In this document: positions 32,847 through 45,313 of the stretch, piece by piece
Layout: every line of letters begins with the position of its first letter
Position numbering within the stretch: position 1 is the first letter of the stretch
Source: Henckelia pumila
Lineage: Eukaryota; Streptophyta; Magnoliopsida; Lamiales; Gesneriaceae
Reading direction: 5' to 3'
Length of the DNA stretch: 64,000 bases
Assembly (NCBI RefSeq): GCF_033568475.1
Contig: NC_133121.1
Coordinates: 79,504,589-79,568,588 of the forward strand
The notes under the pieces: generated by a model
Seen by the model: only the letters and a program-made list of their open reading frames with translations
Told to the model about the DNA's origin: nothing
Databases searched by the model: none
Program-made: the position numbers and the translations under genes

Positions 32847-35800
32847 CTAAAGCCAACTAGTCATACTACGCAGTCCCATTGCTTCGCGATGTTTGTCAAA
32901 TAATGGTCCTGGCAAGGGCTTATTAAGTGGATCAGCGATATTGTCTGCAGAGGCCACTCTCTCGACAGTGATGTCTCCTCTTTCCACGATCTCCCGGATG
33001 ATGTGGTATTTCCTCAGTACGTGTTTGGATCTTTGATGAGACCTTGGTTCCTTTGCCTGAGCAACGGCACCCGTGTTGTCCCAGTACACCGGGACTGGAC
33101 CAACAACTTCAGGAATAACGCCCAACTCTTGGACGAAATTCCTCATCCAAACGGTCTCTTTAGCAGCAGCTGATGCCGCAATGTATTTTGCCTCAGTGGT
33201 GGAATCCGTTGTGGTGTCCTGCTTGGAACTCTTCCAAGAGACAGCACCACCATTGAGCATGAACACAAATCCAGAGGTTGACTTCGAGTCATCTATGTCA
33301 CTTTGGAAGCTAGAGTCGGTATAGCCTTCCAATTTCAATTCTCTTCTTCCATATACCATGAACATATTCTTAGTCCTTCGTAAGTACTTAAGAATGTCCT
33401 TCACGGCTTTCCAATGCATTTGACCGGGATTGGCTTGATATCTGCTCGTGACACTCAGAGCAAATGCTACATTCGGTCTGGTAGATATCATCCCATACAT
33501 GATACTACCTATGGCTGACGCATATGGTACATGTGTCATTTTTTCTATCTCTTCATCAGTCTTGGGACACATGGACTTGGATAGAGAAACTCCATGACAC
33601 ATAGGTAGATGTCCTCTCTTGTACCCATCCATTGAAAACCTTTTCAATATAGTGTCGATGTAGGTTGCTTGAGTGAGTCCTATCATTCTCTTAGATCTAT
33701 CTCTATAGATCTGTATCCCTAGAATATAGGATGCCTCACCCAAATCCTTCATCGAGAATCTACCTGATAACCATATCTTTGTTGACTGCAACATCCCTAC
33801 GTCATTTCCAATGAGTAGGATGTTATCAACATAAAGTACTAAGAATGTCACAGCATCCTTAACTACTTTCTTATACACGCACGGTTCCTCCGGGTTCTTG
33901 ATGAAACCAAAATCCTTTATTGTTTCATCAAATTTCTGGTTCCAACTTCTTGATGCTTGTTTGAGACCATAGATTGATCTCTGAAGCTTGCATACCTTAT
34001 GCTCGCTTCCCATGGATGTGTATCCCTCAGGCTGCATCATAAAGATCTCTTCCTTAAGGTTTCCATTAAGAAATGCAGTCTTCACATCCATTTGCCATAT
34101 CTCATAGTCATACCAAGCAGCTATGGCAATAAGGATTCTTATGGACTTGAACATTGCAACTGGTGAAAAGGTTTTATCATAGTCAACTCCTTGTCTTTGA
34201 GTATAACCTTTCGCCACCAATCGTGCCTTATAGGTCAATACCTTACCATCAGGCCCAAGCTTTCTCTTGTAGATCCATTTACACCCTATTGGAACAATTC
34301 CATCGGGAGGATCTACTAAAGACCAAACTTGGTTTGTATGCATCGAATCTATTTCCGACTGCATAGCTTCAAGCCATAAATTTGAATCCGCATCAGAAAT
34401 TGCTTTCTTGAAGTTTTTTGGATCACATCCAATGTCGGGTTCATCTTGATCCCCTTCAAGAAGAAGACCATATCGAATAGGAGGTCTAGAAGTCCTCTCG
34501 GATCTTCTAGTAATAGGCCTGTCCTCTGAAGATTCTTGAGGTATGGGATCATTATTTTGTATTTCGGGTTCTTCTCGAATTTCTTCAAGTTCCATCATCT
34601 CGCCTTTCTTATCCAATAAGAACTCCTTCTCCAAGAAGGTGGCATTCCTTGAAACAAACACTTTTGTTTCAGTAGGATGATAGAAATAATATCCGATTGA
34701 ATTCTTCGGATACCCTACAAAATAACATAAGGTGGATCGACTATCCAACTTATCTCCCACTGTCTGCTTCACGTAAGCTGGACATCCCCAAATCCTCAAG
34801 TACGAATACTTAGGAGTTTTGTCATTCCATAACTCGTATGGTGTTTTATCCACTACTTTGGTGTGGACGTTGTTCAACAACAATACCGCCGTTTCAAGAG
34901 CATAGCCCCAAAACGAAGGTGGGAGCTCAGTGAAGCTCATCATGGATCGAAGCATGTCCAACAAAGTTCTATTACGACGCTCCGAAACACCATTCAGCTG
35001 TGGTGTCATAGGAGGAGTCCACTGAGAAAGAATCTCATTCTCTTTTATATAGTCCAAAAACTCGGTACTCAAGTATTCTCCACCTCGATCCGATCGAAGT
35101 GCTTTAATACTTTTACCTAGTTTGTTTTCTACTTCAGCCTTGAATTCTTTGAACTTTTCAAATGCTTCAGACTTATATTTCATTAAATATAAATACCCAT
35201 ACCTTGAATAATCATCAGTAAAGGTAATGAAGTAGGTGTGGCCAAATTGAGTACCAATTCTAAATGGACCACAAACATCTGTATGGATCAAATCCAACAG
35301 ATTTTGGCTACGCTCAGGTTTCCCCTTGAATGGAGATTTAGTCATTTTTCCTTTCAGGCAGGATTCACAAGTAGGTAGAGAGTTAATATCAGACATATCA
35401 AACATGCCCTCTCCCACTAGCTTGTTCATCCTCCTTGAGGAAATATGACCTAGCCTAGCATGCCAAAGGTTTGCCGGGTTTTGACTATCGATTTTCCTTT
35501 TGTTTGTTGTTACCGGTTTATCAACATAATTTATTGGAACGTCTTTTAATTTTAAGTTATATAGATCATTTTCAAGTTGTCCATTTCCAATCAAACATTC
35601 ATTCTTGTAAATATTGCAAATCCCATTCACAAAATTGCAAGAAAAACCATCTCTATCAAGCATAGAAACAGAAATAATGTTTTTAATCAAATCTGGAACA
35701 AATAAAACATCTCTCAAAAGTAACTTAAAATCGTTCTGCAAAATTAAATAAACATCTCCCACAGCTTTGGCTTCAACTCTAGAACCATTTCCGAGCCTCA

Positions 35801-36047
35801 GCTGGGTCTCACCCATCCTTAGCCTATTACTTCTTGTCATCATTTGCAACTCATTGCAAATGTGAGATTTACATCTGGTATCCAATACCCAAGAAGTAGT
35901 ATTAAGAAAAATATTTATTTCAATGTAAAACATACCCTTTGCAGTTCGCAACTGCTCGAGGTATTCCTTGCAGTTACGTTTCCAATGACCGGGTTTCTTG
36001 CAGTGATGGCAAACTTGTTTAGACTTGTCCAATTTTGCATGTAACAT
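32847..36047 (-). pseudogene. Copia-2 pol frame, open but with altered catalytic motifs
   Basis: A 1066-codon open frame begins just before the Gag zinc knuckle (C13, C16, H21, C26) and runs through protease, integrase, RT and RNase H to the normal pol end. Integrase motifs match Copia-1 (WHARLGH, HTDVCGPF, SDRGGEY, NGVSERRNRT). Altered sites: protease DTG is DTR (residue 58, AGA for GGA); RT YVDD is YVDN (residue 742, AAC for GAC); RNase H EAEY is EAKY (residue 954, AAA for GAA); DNTGAV is preceded by W instead of C. The first three are G-to-A on the coding strand. The ATG at 36047 is not the native start, since the frame lost its Gag. I infer no active protease or RT, although the frame stays open. 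Confidence 0.9.
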
Positions 36048-36260
36048 TTGGCCTTGAGATCATGGTCCAACCATTTCTTTAGTTCGGCCAACCTTTCGGC
36101 AGTTACATCAGCCGGGGCTGTTTTCGGAGAAGCCTTTTCTAACACTTAGAAAATCCTTTCCGAACTTAGGACAATCTTAACTTATGGAATCATTCTGTAT
36201 TGTTTGCGCCAGTAAGTTTGTTTTGTTCGAGAATTGAAACATGTGGATTACGAAGATTCA
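35915..36260 (-). pseudogene. Copia-2 gag remnant
   Basis: The native ATG lies near 36262 on the minus strand, followed by ILEQNKLTGAN. It meets an in-frame TGA where Copia-1 has Trp (TE-W-F), with a further stop before 36145. After LKAKCYMQ the sequence jumps straight to the zinc-knuckle region: compared with Copia-1, about 480 bp (3114-3594 there) are missing, and the frame shifts at the join. No capsid protein can be made. Confidence 0.88.
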
Positions 36261-36261
36261 T

Positions 36262-37989
36262 CATAATGATATACTGAGATGAAACAGACAATTATCGATG
36301 ATTGTTTAATTAATTTACTAAGACATAAAATAGGCAAAATTTATTTTATGAATCTCACTCCCACTATTTTAACAATTTCACTACCCTCTAGTGAAAACGA
36401 GAAACATTTTCTTTAGTGAGAACATGGAGTCCAATTGACAAACTATAGTCCCGAATAATATCAGCCAACCATAATTTTCAAAAGGTAGAGCCCAATTGCT
36501 TCCAAAGCAACCTCCACGTTTTTACCTCATGTCCAATAAGGGCCCAATAATATGACGCCGTTTATTGTGACACGTCAAGATGACCCATCAATATTAAGTT
36601 GTGATGGACGGTCGCCATGTGGATCCCCAATAATATGAGCAAATCCCATGGGAGTTCCACCCAACTTACAACATGTGTCGATCCAATGTACAGCTTTCCG
36701 ACGAACGGGCCCCTCCAATAATATGAGCCGGACCGTATCCGCGGGTAGCATCTCATACATTGATCGTTGATGGAAGGTAGGAACATTTAAACAATATTTA
36801 AATTTCCTTTTAATCTTGATATCAATTTTAAATCATATTTAAAATGAGGGATTTTAATTTTGAAAATTTGTCTCATCATTTAAAATTTTGTATGCTTGCG
36901 GGATTCATACAATTTAGTCTAAACATGCATACAACGATAATATCATATATTATATTTTAGGATGATCGATTCCATTACTAATCGACCCGTGGTTGCCAAT
37001 CACGAGTCTAAGTCCAATCCTAGGTGATATGCAAGTATGCAATGCAATCCTATTACATTGTGCTTCCAATTTACATTTCTTCAGTCTTTATTGTCTGCTG
37101 GGCCCACCTCCGTCTTCAAATCTTCATCTCCCACTAAGTATAATGTATTTACAATAAATAACTATGACAAGTAGGGGATACATTTTAAGGGGTGGGAACG
37201 GGCCATAAATCAGGCCCACTTTTATTACATATGACAATTCATATTGGGCCATAAACCAGGCTCATTAATAAATCCAACAATAAAAACAAAATGTAAATCC
37301 CCTAACATACACCTACAAAATTGGTCATGGCAATCGATCATCCTTATCCAATAATATTTAATTCAAAATTAATTTATTGGATAACATGCAATGGCAATTA
37401 AATTAAAAAGGATAAAATCATATTCCATATATAAAATCTTATTTTACATACAAAATCATATTTTATCTTTTTATCAAATAAAATCATATTTTACATATAA
37501 AATCCAATTTTATACATAAAATCATATTTTACTCAATATTTCCATAAGATCATATCTTATCATCAATTGTACCAAAAATAATTAATTTCATAAAATCTGA
37601 TTTAACGGATAAAATCTATAAATTTTTCAAAAATTTAAATTTATCCAAAAATCAATTTTAAAATTTTCGGACTCGAACAATTCGATCCGACGCCTCGTGG
37701 ACCAATCAAAAACAATTTTTGATCGGACCAAAAATAGAATTTTAACATATTAAAATTTTAATTAAAAATAAAATTAATTTTCCCGGGCCGCCCGGGACGA
37801 TCCCGGGCAGCCCGCGCCCCAAAAGGGGCTCGGGCCGGGCAGCCCGTCACTGCCCAAGCGCTGCCCTTGGATCGCTGCCCGTGTTTTGCCTGTCAAAAAT
37901 TTAATTTTAAAAATTTGTTTTGTTTCAAAAACCAAGGCTTAAAAATTTTGGTACAATCGATTAATTTAATCGCTTGATCTGAGCAACCT
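36262..37989 (-). other. Copia-2 5' leader, noncoding with family repeats
   Basis: Contains the CTCATATTATTGGG repeats (about 36440-36730, minus strand), the AT-rich repeats (about 37410-37560) and the GC-rich hairpin block (37780-37880), in the same order as Copia-1. Confidence 0.85.
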
Positions 37990-38002
37990 GGCTCTGATAC
38001 CA
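37990..38002 (-). other. Copia-2 primer binding site
   Basis: Minus strand TGGTATCAGAGCC, exact complement of the initiator tRNA-Met 3' end, one base from the LTR. Confidence 0.92.
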
Positions 38003-38003
38003 C

Positions 38004-39844
38004 TGTTGGAAAACGGTGTTCAGATCAATCAGAATTGATACCCGGTGCAGCGGAAGTTTTAAAATTTTATATGGAACGATTCCATATCATGGGTATCAAA
38101 ACATTACGATTAAATTGTGCGTGTAAAAATTAAATAACAATTAAATTTTTACCTTGAATCTCGAAACGAGATTATGGACACCAACAGATAACTCTGCTCT
38201 TGTTGTATATCCCAGGAACTGATGGACGAACAATTCTTCAATCAGGTCCACGAACAGAAGTTTAATCCCTCTGATAGATTGCACTAGAAAATCTATCAGA
38301 AGTTTCTACCAAGAGAATTAACGAATTTGATCCGTTAAACCAGACTGCAAATTCGAAATTCACAGACTGGATTTCAGAGAGAAAACACAGAGAGGGGCGG
38401 CCACTCTAGGTCTCAAAAACCCTAGTGTTCGAAATTATGAGCCTCTGTTGTATAATTTCTGTACTGCAATAACTTATTTATAATGTGGGCTGCTAACAGC
38501 TTAGGGCCCATTAGTCATAAGTTCAAGCCTGACAAGCAAAGCCCGCATGTTCAGAAATTAATATAAAATTCATCGTGACTCAGATTGATAAACCAATTTC
38601 ACCAATATGCACAGAAACCATTTCTGCAACTTTTAAAGTCAAGATAAATTTTCTGAATCCGAATTCAGTGATTTCCAAAAATGCTCATCTCTATGTCATT
38701 TTAGGAAATCTTACTCTTCTACTATGATATAAGAAGTCCCACTTCTTTGTTCATTAAATTTAACTCTTTAAATTTAACTATCTCAACGGGGATTAAAAAT
38801 CCATTACTTGTGTGACCCTCAATGGTTCAGGGATATAGCTAGCCGTGGGCTCACAACTCCTTTTGACTCGGAACAACAATTTCCGACTTGCCCATCGAAT
38901 CATGGTAAGAGCGCCTAGCAACATCGCCCCATGATTCCCTAGGTATCACTGATAGTGCCTGCAAGAACCAATAGATTTTGGTTAGCGTACAGTACGGTCC
39001 CTTCATCCAAATATCCCAATCGAATCAACAACCATTGGTAAATCGAGAGTCGTTCGAGATTCGATAACTATGCAATACATCTTGAAGATCAAATAGTGAC
39101 ATCGCATGTGCTACTAAGAAACCATTTCTTAAAACACATCATGTACTCTGGCCAGAGATTCGTCACACTAATATCTCCTCAGATTGCATAGGATATCCAC
39201 ACTAGCAAGTATGTGGTGAATCCTTGACAACAAAGCATCGACTCCTATATGTGTCGTAACTGTACCCAATCCCGACACCTGATGACCCCAATAGAGTCGG
39301 TAAATGAGTCAAAGTACAGTACTAGCATATAGAGTCTCAATGATGTTTCAAGTAGTAAGAACTAATGGTGTACAACCAAAACCGCGGACTTTATCCACTC
39401 GATAAGTGATAACCACTTGGAAAGTCCGGATAGGGTAGTTCGATCATTCATCGTATGAATATCCATTTGCATGCTTTGAACATCTCTATGTTCCATACCA
39501 ATGAAACGTGGTACTCGGCATCGCAAATGCTAGTCTCAATCTCGAGCGATCCTTATCCTTATTAACGGACGGCTCAATCGACTAGGAACTGTTTAGAATA
39601 TACAGTGGCTATAAGATGTGTTTCATGATAGCCATCCCCATGTGCCACCACATCTTACATACACTATAGTATATTCAAGGTCTTCATCTAAACATCTTAT
39701 AGTATGTCACAACATAATAATATGATAAAAGATAAAGTAAACGCCATTTTAAAAGTGTAAATTATATTAAACAAAAGATTGTTTATACATAGAGTCATAA
39801 AAGCCCTTAGCCACAAGTTGGCTCACCGGGCACCCACTCTTTCA
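38004..39844 (-). repeat. Copia-2 5' LTR
   Basis: 1841 bp; right flank CATAT is the target duplication. Confidence 0.96.
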
Positions 39845-39849
39845 CATAT

Positions 39850-40440
39850 GTCCTAGAAATTATACTCTGTCCAACCAAAATTCACACTTCGAAAACTTAG
39901 CATATAATTGTGATGTTCTGAGTTTCTGAAGTACTAATGTCAAATGTTCTTTATGCTCCTTCCTTGACTTAGAATAAATCAAAATGCCATCAATAAACAC
40001 GATAACAAATCGATCTATGAATTCTCGAAACACACGATTCATTAAATCCATGAAAACCGCTGGAGTATTAGTCAACCCGAAAGGCACAACTAAGAATTCA
40101 TAATGTCCGTAACGTGTTCGAAATGCATTCTTGGGAACATCTTCCTCTCGAACTCGAAGTTGATGATATCCGAAACGAAGATCAATTTTAGAATATACAG
40201 ATGTACCCTGCAACTGATCAAACAAGTCATCAATTCGTGGCAAAGGATACTTATTCTTCACAGTATCCTGATTCAATTGCCGATAATCGATGCACATTAT
40301 CATCGTTCGGTCTTTCTTTTTCACAAACAAGACTGGAGCACCCCAAGGCGACACACTTGGTCTAATATAACCTTTTTCCAGCAAATCTTGCAATTGTTTC
40401 TTAAGTTCTTTCAATTCTGCTGGAGCTAATCGATATGGGG
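39850..40440 (-). pseudogene. Gypsy reverse transcriptase, N-terminal part, interrupted
   Basis: RT motifs in order: [84 protein letters not shown], and the catalytic box as [10 protein letters not shown] where FIDD is expected, so one catalytic Asp is Gly. A TAA at 39860-39862 follows, 15 nt from the Copia-2 insertion. At the upstream end a one-base shift in a T run (about 40445) separates it from the gag-protease frame. Confidence 0.93.
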
Positions 40441-42377
40441 CTCGAAAAAATAGGACTTGTCCCTGGCATCAACTCAATACTAAGATCTATTTCCCTCTGA
40501 GGCGGAAAACCCGAAATCTCATCAGAAAATACATCAGGAAAATCCTTGACGACAGGAATATCTGAAACTTTCAATTTCTCATCCTTCGTCACATCAAGAG
40601 CATAAATCATAAATCCTTCATTTTCTATCGACAATAATCTAAACATTTCCATTGCCGATACTAATGGAATGCAAGATTGTGAATCAGTACCATAAAAATT
40701 CCATTTATTGCCATAATACGGTCTAAATCTCACAATTCCATGGAAACAATCAACAGTAGCTCTATAATTCATCAGTGTATCCATACCCAAGATACAGTCA
40801 AAATCAGACATAACTAGTTTGATTAGATTGGTTATCATGATCTTATCCTCAAATCTAATCACACAATTCAAAACTATCTCATCAGACATCAAGAAAATAC
40901 CAGCAAGAGTAGCAACAGACACAGTATCCAATAACGGAGTAAAAGCAATCTCATGCTCATCAGCAAATGTAACAGATAAAAATGAATGAGATGCTCCTGT
41001 GACTATCAAGATACGTGCAGGATAATCAAAAATATAACAAATACCTGCAATAACTCCCCCAGGTGCATCTTGTGCCTGATCCTGAGTCATAGCATGGACT
41101 TGAGCCTGCTGTGGCCCTGGAAAACGTTGCTGACTCTGAGGAGATAAGTACCTAGGCTGCTGAGGTGGTTGTACCGGAACATAAGGCTGTGTAGGAGAAA
41201 ATTGCGGTACAGGAGCATATGGCCTGAACGATGGTCTACCAGGAAACTGACCAAACTGTTGTGGTTGAGACTGTTGTCTTCCCGCATTTGGACACGCTCT
41301 GGCCAAATGTCCAACCTGACCACAGATAAAATAAGTCCCTGAAAATCCTGTACAATGTGCACTCAAATGGTTACCACCACATCTATCATAGTACACTCTA
41401 CTAGTGGATCCAACTGAACTTCCACCATGACTACCAGTGGAACTCGATGAACTGGACTGCTGTTTCTTTTTAAATTGTTTTCCTCGCAGTTTAAACCAAG
41501 GCTTCTTCTCTTGCTGAGAAGACTGAGTAGGCTGATATGGAGGTAAACCCACCGGTGTTTGCGAAGTGATTCCAGCTCCTTGAGGAACAGATGCTGGGAT
41601 TGGTTGTGGTTCACTTCTGAGTAAACTCGCTTCAATCTTCTTTGCCTTTTCTACTGCTTTCATATAAGTCGATGGAGTTCCAGTAGTTACCAATGTGTGG
41701 ATAGTTCGTGTAAGCCCCTTCAGAAAGTGTGAAAGCTTTGACCGATCATTCTTTGCAACGTGTGGGACATAAGGCAAAAGAGCAGAAAACTGAGAAGCAT
41801 ATTCAGCAACAGATTTATTGCCTTGCACCAACAGATTAAATTCATCTTCTTTAGCAGAATAATAGGATGGTGGTGCATATTCTTATGCAAATTGAGTACG
41901 AAATACTTCCCATGTAATCTTTTCACCAGAAGCAGAAAGGGTTTCTGCTATCGTTTCCCACCAAAGTTGCGCTCGGTCTTTAAGTTGAAAAGGAACTAAC
42001 TTCAATCGAATTTCATCAGGATACTCTAGTCCATTAAACATATTATTGAGACTTTTCAACCAACTAGCAGCTTTCTCACTTCCTTCATTACCAAAGAACT
42101 TTTGAGGATGCAACTCCTGAAATTGAGAAATTATTAATCGTATTCCTCCCATTTTCTCAGTCAATTGGGCTACTGGATCAGCCTTAGCCTGGACAGCTTT
42201 TCCCTTGTCAGGATTTACCCGTGGCTGTTGTTCCACCTCTAATTCCAAATCTTTCGGAGGCTGAACAGCTGGTCGACCACGTCTTCCCCTGACAATATCA
42301 TCAAGATTTCTAACATTCTCCGCTGCAGACTCTTCTACAACTTCCTTTCCTTTTCTACCTCTTCCTCCCGGTGCCAT
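40401..42377 (-). pseudogene. Gypsy gag and protease, broken
   Basis: Start MAPGGRGRKGKEVV at 42377. Gag core has AASWLKSLNNMFNGLEYPDE, FQLKDRAQLWWET and, after a TAA at 41883-41885, VAEYASQFSALLPYVPH and HFLKGLTRTIHTLV. A zinc-knuckle region follows with first Cys residues lost (YYDRCGGNHLSAHC; YFICGQVGHLARAC), then a Pro/Gln-rich linker. Protease: ILIVTGASHSFLS, where the catalytic Asp of DTG or DSG is Val, then DCILGMDTL. The C-terminal part leads to RT (DVFSDEISGFPPQREIDLSI) and ends by frameshift near 40440. Chromoviral Gag would form the particle; this copy cannot. Confidence 0.92.
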
Positions 42378-42647
42378 TCTACAAGACACAAGGATTTAAA
42401 TATAGGCAGAAATATCTTAACGAACAGAAAACTATGATAGAAACTCAGAGTTCTAATACGAATTCATAAACGAAGTTCTAAAGCCAAGAACTACTGGTTC
42501 TATCAGATAAGTTCAAATAATAAACACAACAAGCAAGTCACGTAAAAACAAGTAGTTACACACATACGCAACCATTTTGTTAGTGTCTAAACTCGAGTGT
42601 CCTAAACTCTAATTCGAGCATATCCCAGTATACGTTCTGAGATCAAA
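42378..42647 (-). other. Gypsy leader with decayed primer site
   Basis: Between gag and the 5' LTR. Next to the LTR the minus strand reads TTTGATCTCAGAAC, a weak match to the tRNA-Met primer site. Confidence 0.6.
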
Positions 42648-44735
42648 TGAAAGGGCCCGTGTCCTTATTTAATATTTAATGATCAAACAACCAGGATTAA
42701 CTAATGTAAACAGCGAAAATGAGTTAAAAATTTGCATTTTGGACCTACAGAAAATTTGGCATGACCTATTCGTATATAGGACATTCCAAAAACCTATACA
42801 ACACAACCAGCAATACATACTCGAAAATAGAGACACAACACCAATTTACAAACCTATAGCCGCACTGGCCAGGACTAAACACATGCAGAGCCGATAAGGC
42901 TCGATCACACAAATAACAATCCAAAACAAAGTCCAAAACTATCGATACAGATACATAGGGCATCACCCCGACAAATATAAAACTCGCTAAACTGATATAT
43001 ACATATATCTGGGAACTCCACTCCACGCTCGTCTCACTGGGTACCACTAGATGACGCTCCACCAGATGCGTCAAATCCCCCTGGATAACCTGTTATGGAA
43101 TCACAAACAACCACAACATAAAAATAAAACAGGGGTCGGACCCCAATACAACGAACTAGAAAAATTACGACAAATATAACTGACATGAATAAAATAAAGT
43201 ACAATGCAATGAAATGCAATGTAATGCGTGACAGGTATCAATAGAATAAGGGATACCAAATGGAGTCCAAACGAAACGTATCACAATAATCTTAGTGGCC
43301 ACCCGTGCCAGGAACGCAGCAGACCTCGAATCATCACTGCTAATCCACACACGTAGCATCGAGGGTGACAGGAGCTACCCGTCCGACCTCATGCTGTCAT
43401 CAGGAGTGTCGTACATAGCATTGAGAGCACGGTTGCTACCCGCTCGGTCTCGTGCTAACTCAGGAGTGCACTAAATAATGTCACTCGCTCCATCGATGAC
43501 TCAATACATCTCAAGAGATCAATATCAATAGCAATCAAAGGAGTCAAGGCTCAACGTGCTATGAAAAATTGTAAATGAGTGATTGCAATCATATAATCCA
43601 CATAAGCACATAAAGCACGTTATCACTCATTACAAAATACTAAATATCATTACATGCCATTATAGGCATCGTAATTAAACGGCTCATACGTACCTCAACC
43701 AACACTTAATTTACCACAGAATATCTCAAGTATTTCTCGAAGAGTCCAATCATGTGGAAACCATTTATTCCATATTAATTCCTATTTCCATTTATATAAT
43801 CTGAGAATTACTGAAACTAAGTCTAAAAATCAAACTAACATTTCTACAAATTTATATCTCACATAAAATCATCCTATAAATGTCTAAATATCGAATAAAC
43901 GACTCTAAAAGTCGAAATACCCAAAGTAGAACAATCTGAATTTTCCGAAAATTCCTACAAATTTCGAAAATGTGCATTGAAATTTTCTAAAGCATCTGAA
44001 AACTCAAATACTGACTAATCACCACTTAAATTCGAAAATCCCCAATATTAAAAATCTGGAAATTCGACATTAATCCCAAATAAATTCTGAAAAATATCGA
44101 ATACCTTCAATCGACTCCAATTTAGTACTTACAACCAATAATAAATCAAATATCAATTATTGGAAGTCAATTGAATCAATATTCCCAAAATTTGAAACAC
44201 TAATCTCAAAATCTACCTCAAATATTCGAATTAGAGGTCTAATCAACCGAAACCACAACCCCCTAAACTTCGGCGACGGCGAACGATGGCTAACGGCGGC
44301 GGCTGGTGCGACGGGTTTTCGGGAATATCAATAAAAATATGAAATATAGGTACGGAAAGATAGCTCTCGTTGAGAAGATTCCGAAACTATATTTATTTTC
44401 GAAATCCGGCCAAAAACAAAGAAGATACGGAGATTTGAAACGATAGGAAAATTTGAAGAAAATAAAACAAAAGAAATGAAGAAGAAGACGCGACGCAGGC
44501 GGATGGAGGAGAGAGATTGTGATATATATTATATCTTTATATATAGATATGTATTAGTTTAATGTGTGTTTTATTTTATTTATTTGGGGTTAAAACTTGA
44601 CCCGGTTTGAGTTATTTCAATTCTTGTGTGCTCTATAAATAATATATGCATTATAATATCGTCTATAAATCGATATTTATAAATACATATTTTTAACACA
44701 TAAATTAATTAACATAGTAAAATCGGGTCCTTACA
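42648..44735 (-). repeat. Tekay-like gypsy 5' LTR
   Basis: 2088 bp; followed by ATTCC (44736-44740), matching the left flank. Confidence 0.93.
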
Positions 44736-45308
44736 ATTCCCGGACCATACCTTCGTCTGTAGTAAGCACTTTGTAGTCGTTCGTTCTGGAGGACTATAAC
44801 AACACCTTTGTTATTCCAGAACCTCTTCATTAACCGATAGGGCCCTCAAGTGTATACCTCACACTATATATAACTGAAAAAGGAAACTCAGGAATTCGTA
44901 ATTCAAAAATGAATCTGAAGACCCCTATTTATAGGAAAAATCTCGGCCACGATCGTTATGTCCGTTTTCTGAATGTTTGACACTTTTCAATACTTGTGGT
45001 TTAGTCATCAAACCACCTCATGTCTGGATGTCCCTTAGAGAACGTTGCATCCGTTCTTGGATCATTGCGTCTGTTCTGGTTCGGAAGCCCCGATCAGCTT
45101 TGGTCCTTCCAAACTCGTTTAGATTTTTTTGGACTGTCTGAGACCCTCGTAACCCTTACTACCATTTTTGAACGTTCGAAACTGATTTTCCACTTATTTT
45201 TACCAAATAATGATTTCTTAAACATGTTTTGATACTTTTAAAATTATATATCACTTTCTGACATGTTTAAAATCACTTAATATTTTAAAATGGAACCGGG
45301 CTACCACA
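44736..45308 (-). repeat. 5' (U3) part of the minus-strand solo LTR-F
   Basis: On the minus strand it runs from TGTGGTAGCCCGG through a TTCCGAACC-bearing region to a TATA box CCTATAAATAGGGG near 44931. It ends at the gypsy TSD. Confidence 0.75.
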
Positions 45309-45313
45309 AACAC

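Larger units (their letters stand above)
30992..39844 (-). mobile_element. Copia-2, full-length Ty1/copia element nested in gypsy RT
   Basis: Two 1841-bp LTRs (30992-32832, 38004-39844), 5-bp TSD CATAT at 30987-30991 and 39845-39849, intact primer site and polypurine tract. The LTRs differ at about 15 positions by eye (under 1%), so the insertion is recent. Same family as Copia-1 by leader repeats and polyprotein. Gag is destroyed and three active-site motifs in Pol are altered (see the pol entry), so it could only move with proteins from relatives. Confidence 0.96.
26593..44735 (-). mobile_element. Ty3/gypsy retrotransposon, Tekay-like chromovirus, with nested Copia-2
   Basis: Complete structure: 2088-bp LTRs (26593-28680 and 42648-44735), TSD ATTCC (26588-26592 and 44736-44740), polypurine tract and a gag-pol region with chromodomain. 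LTRs run TGTAAGAACCCG to CCCTTTCA on the minus strand. Copia-2 (30992-39844) splits the RT. Without it the element is about 9.3 kb. Order PR-RT-RNase H-IN defines gypsy; the C-terminal chromodomain and RT motifs indicate Tekay/Del. By eye LTRs differ at about 3%, older than Copia-2. The primer site is decayed. Confidence 0.93.
16440..45308 (-). mobile_element. Minus-strand solo LTR-F, spread over 28.9 kb by nested insertions
   Basis: On the minus strand it starts TGTGGTAGCCCGG at 45308 and ends GGGTCACTAAA at 16440. It is flanked by AACAC at 16435-16439 and 45309-45313, a 5-bp target duplication. The LTR pieces are 44736-45308, 25403-26592 (with a 465-bp duplication) and 16440-16601 with its tandem copy. 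They align with the compact LTR-F at 54590-55774: GTTAGTAGGTGAT near the 3' end, CATTCCACGGGGCAGGT in the middle, and CTATAAATAGGGG as TATA region. The final CA has become AA. With insertions and duplications removed it is about 1.4-1.5 kb. No internal domain is attached, so it is a solo LTR. Confidence 0.8.
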
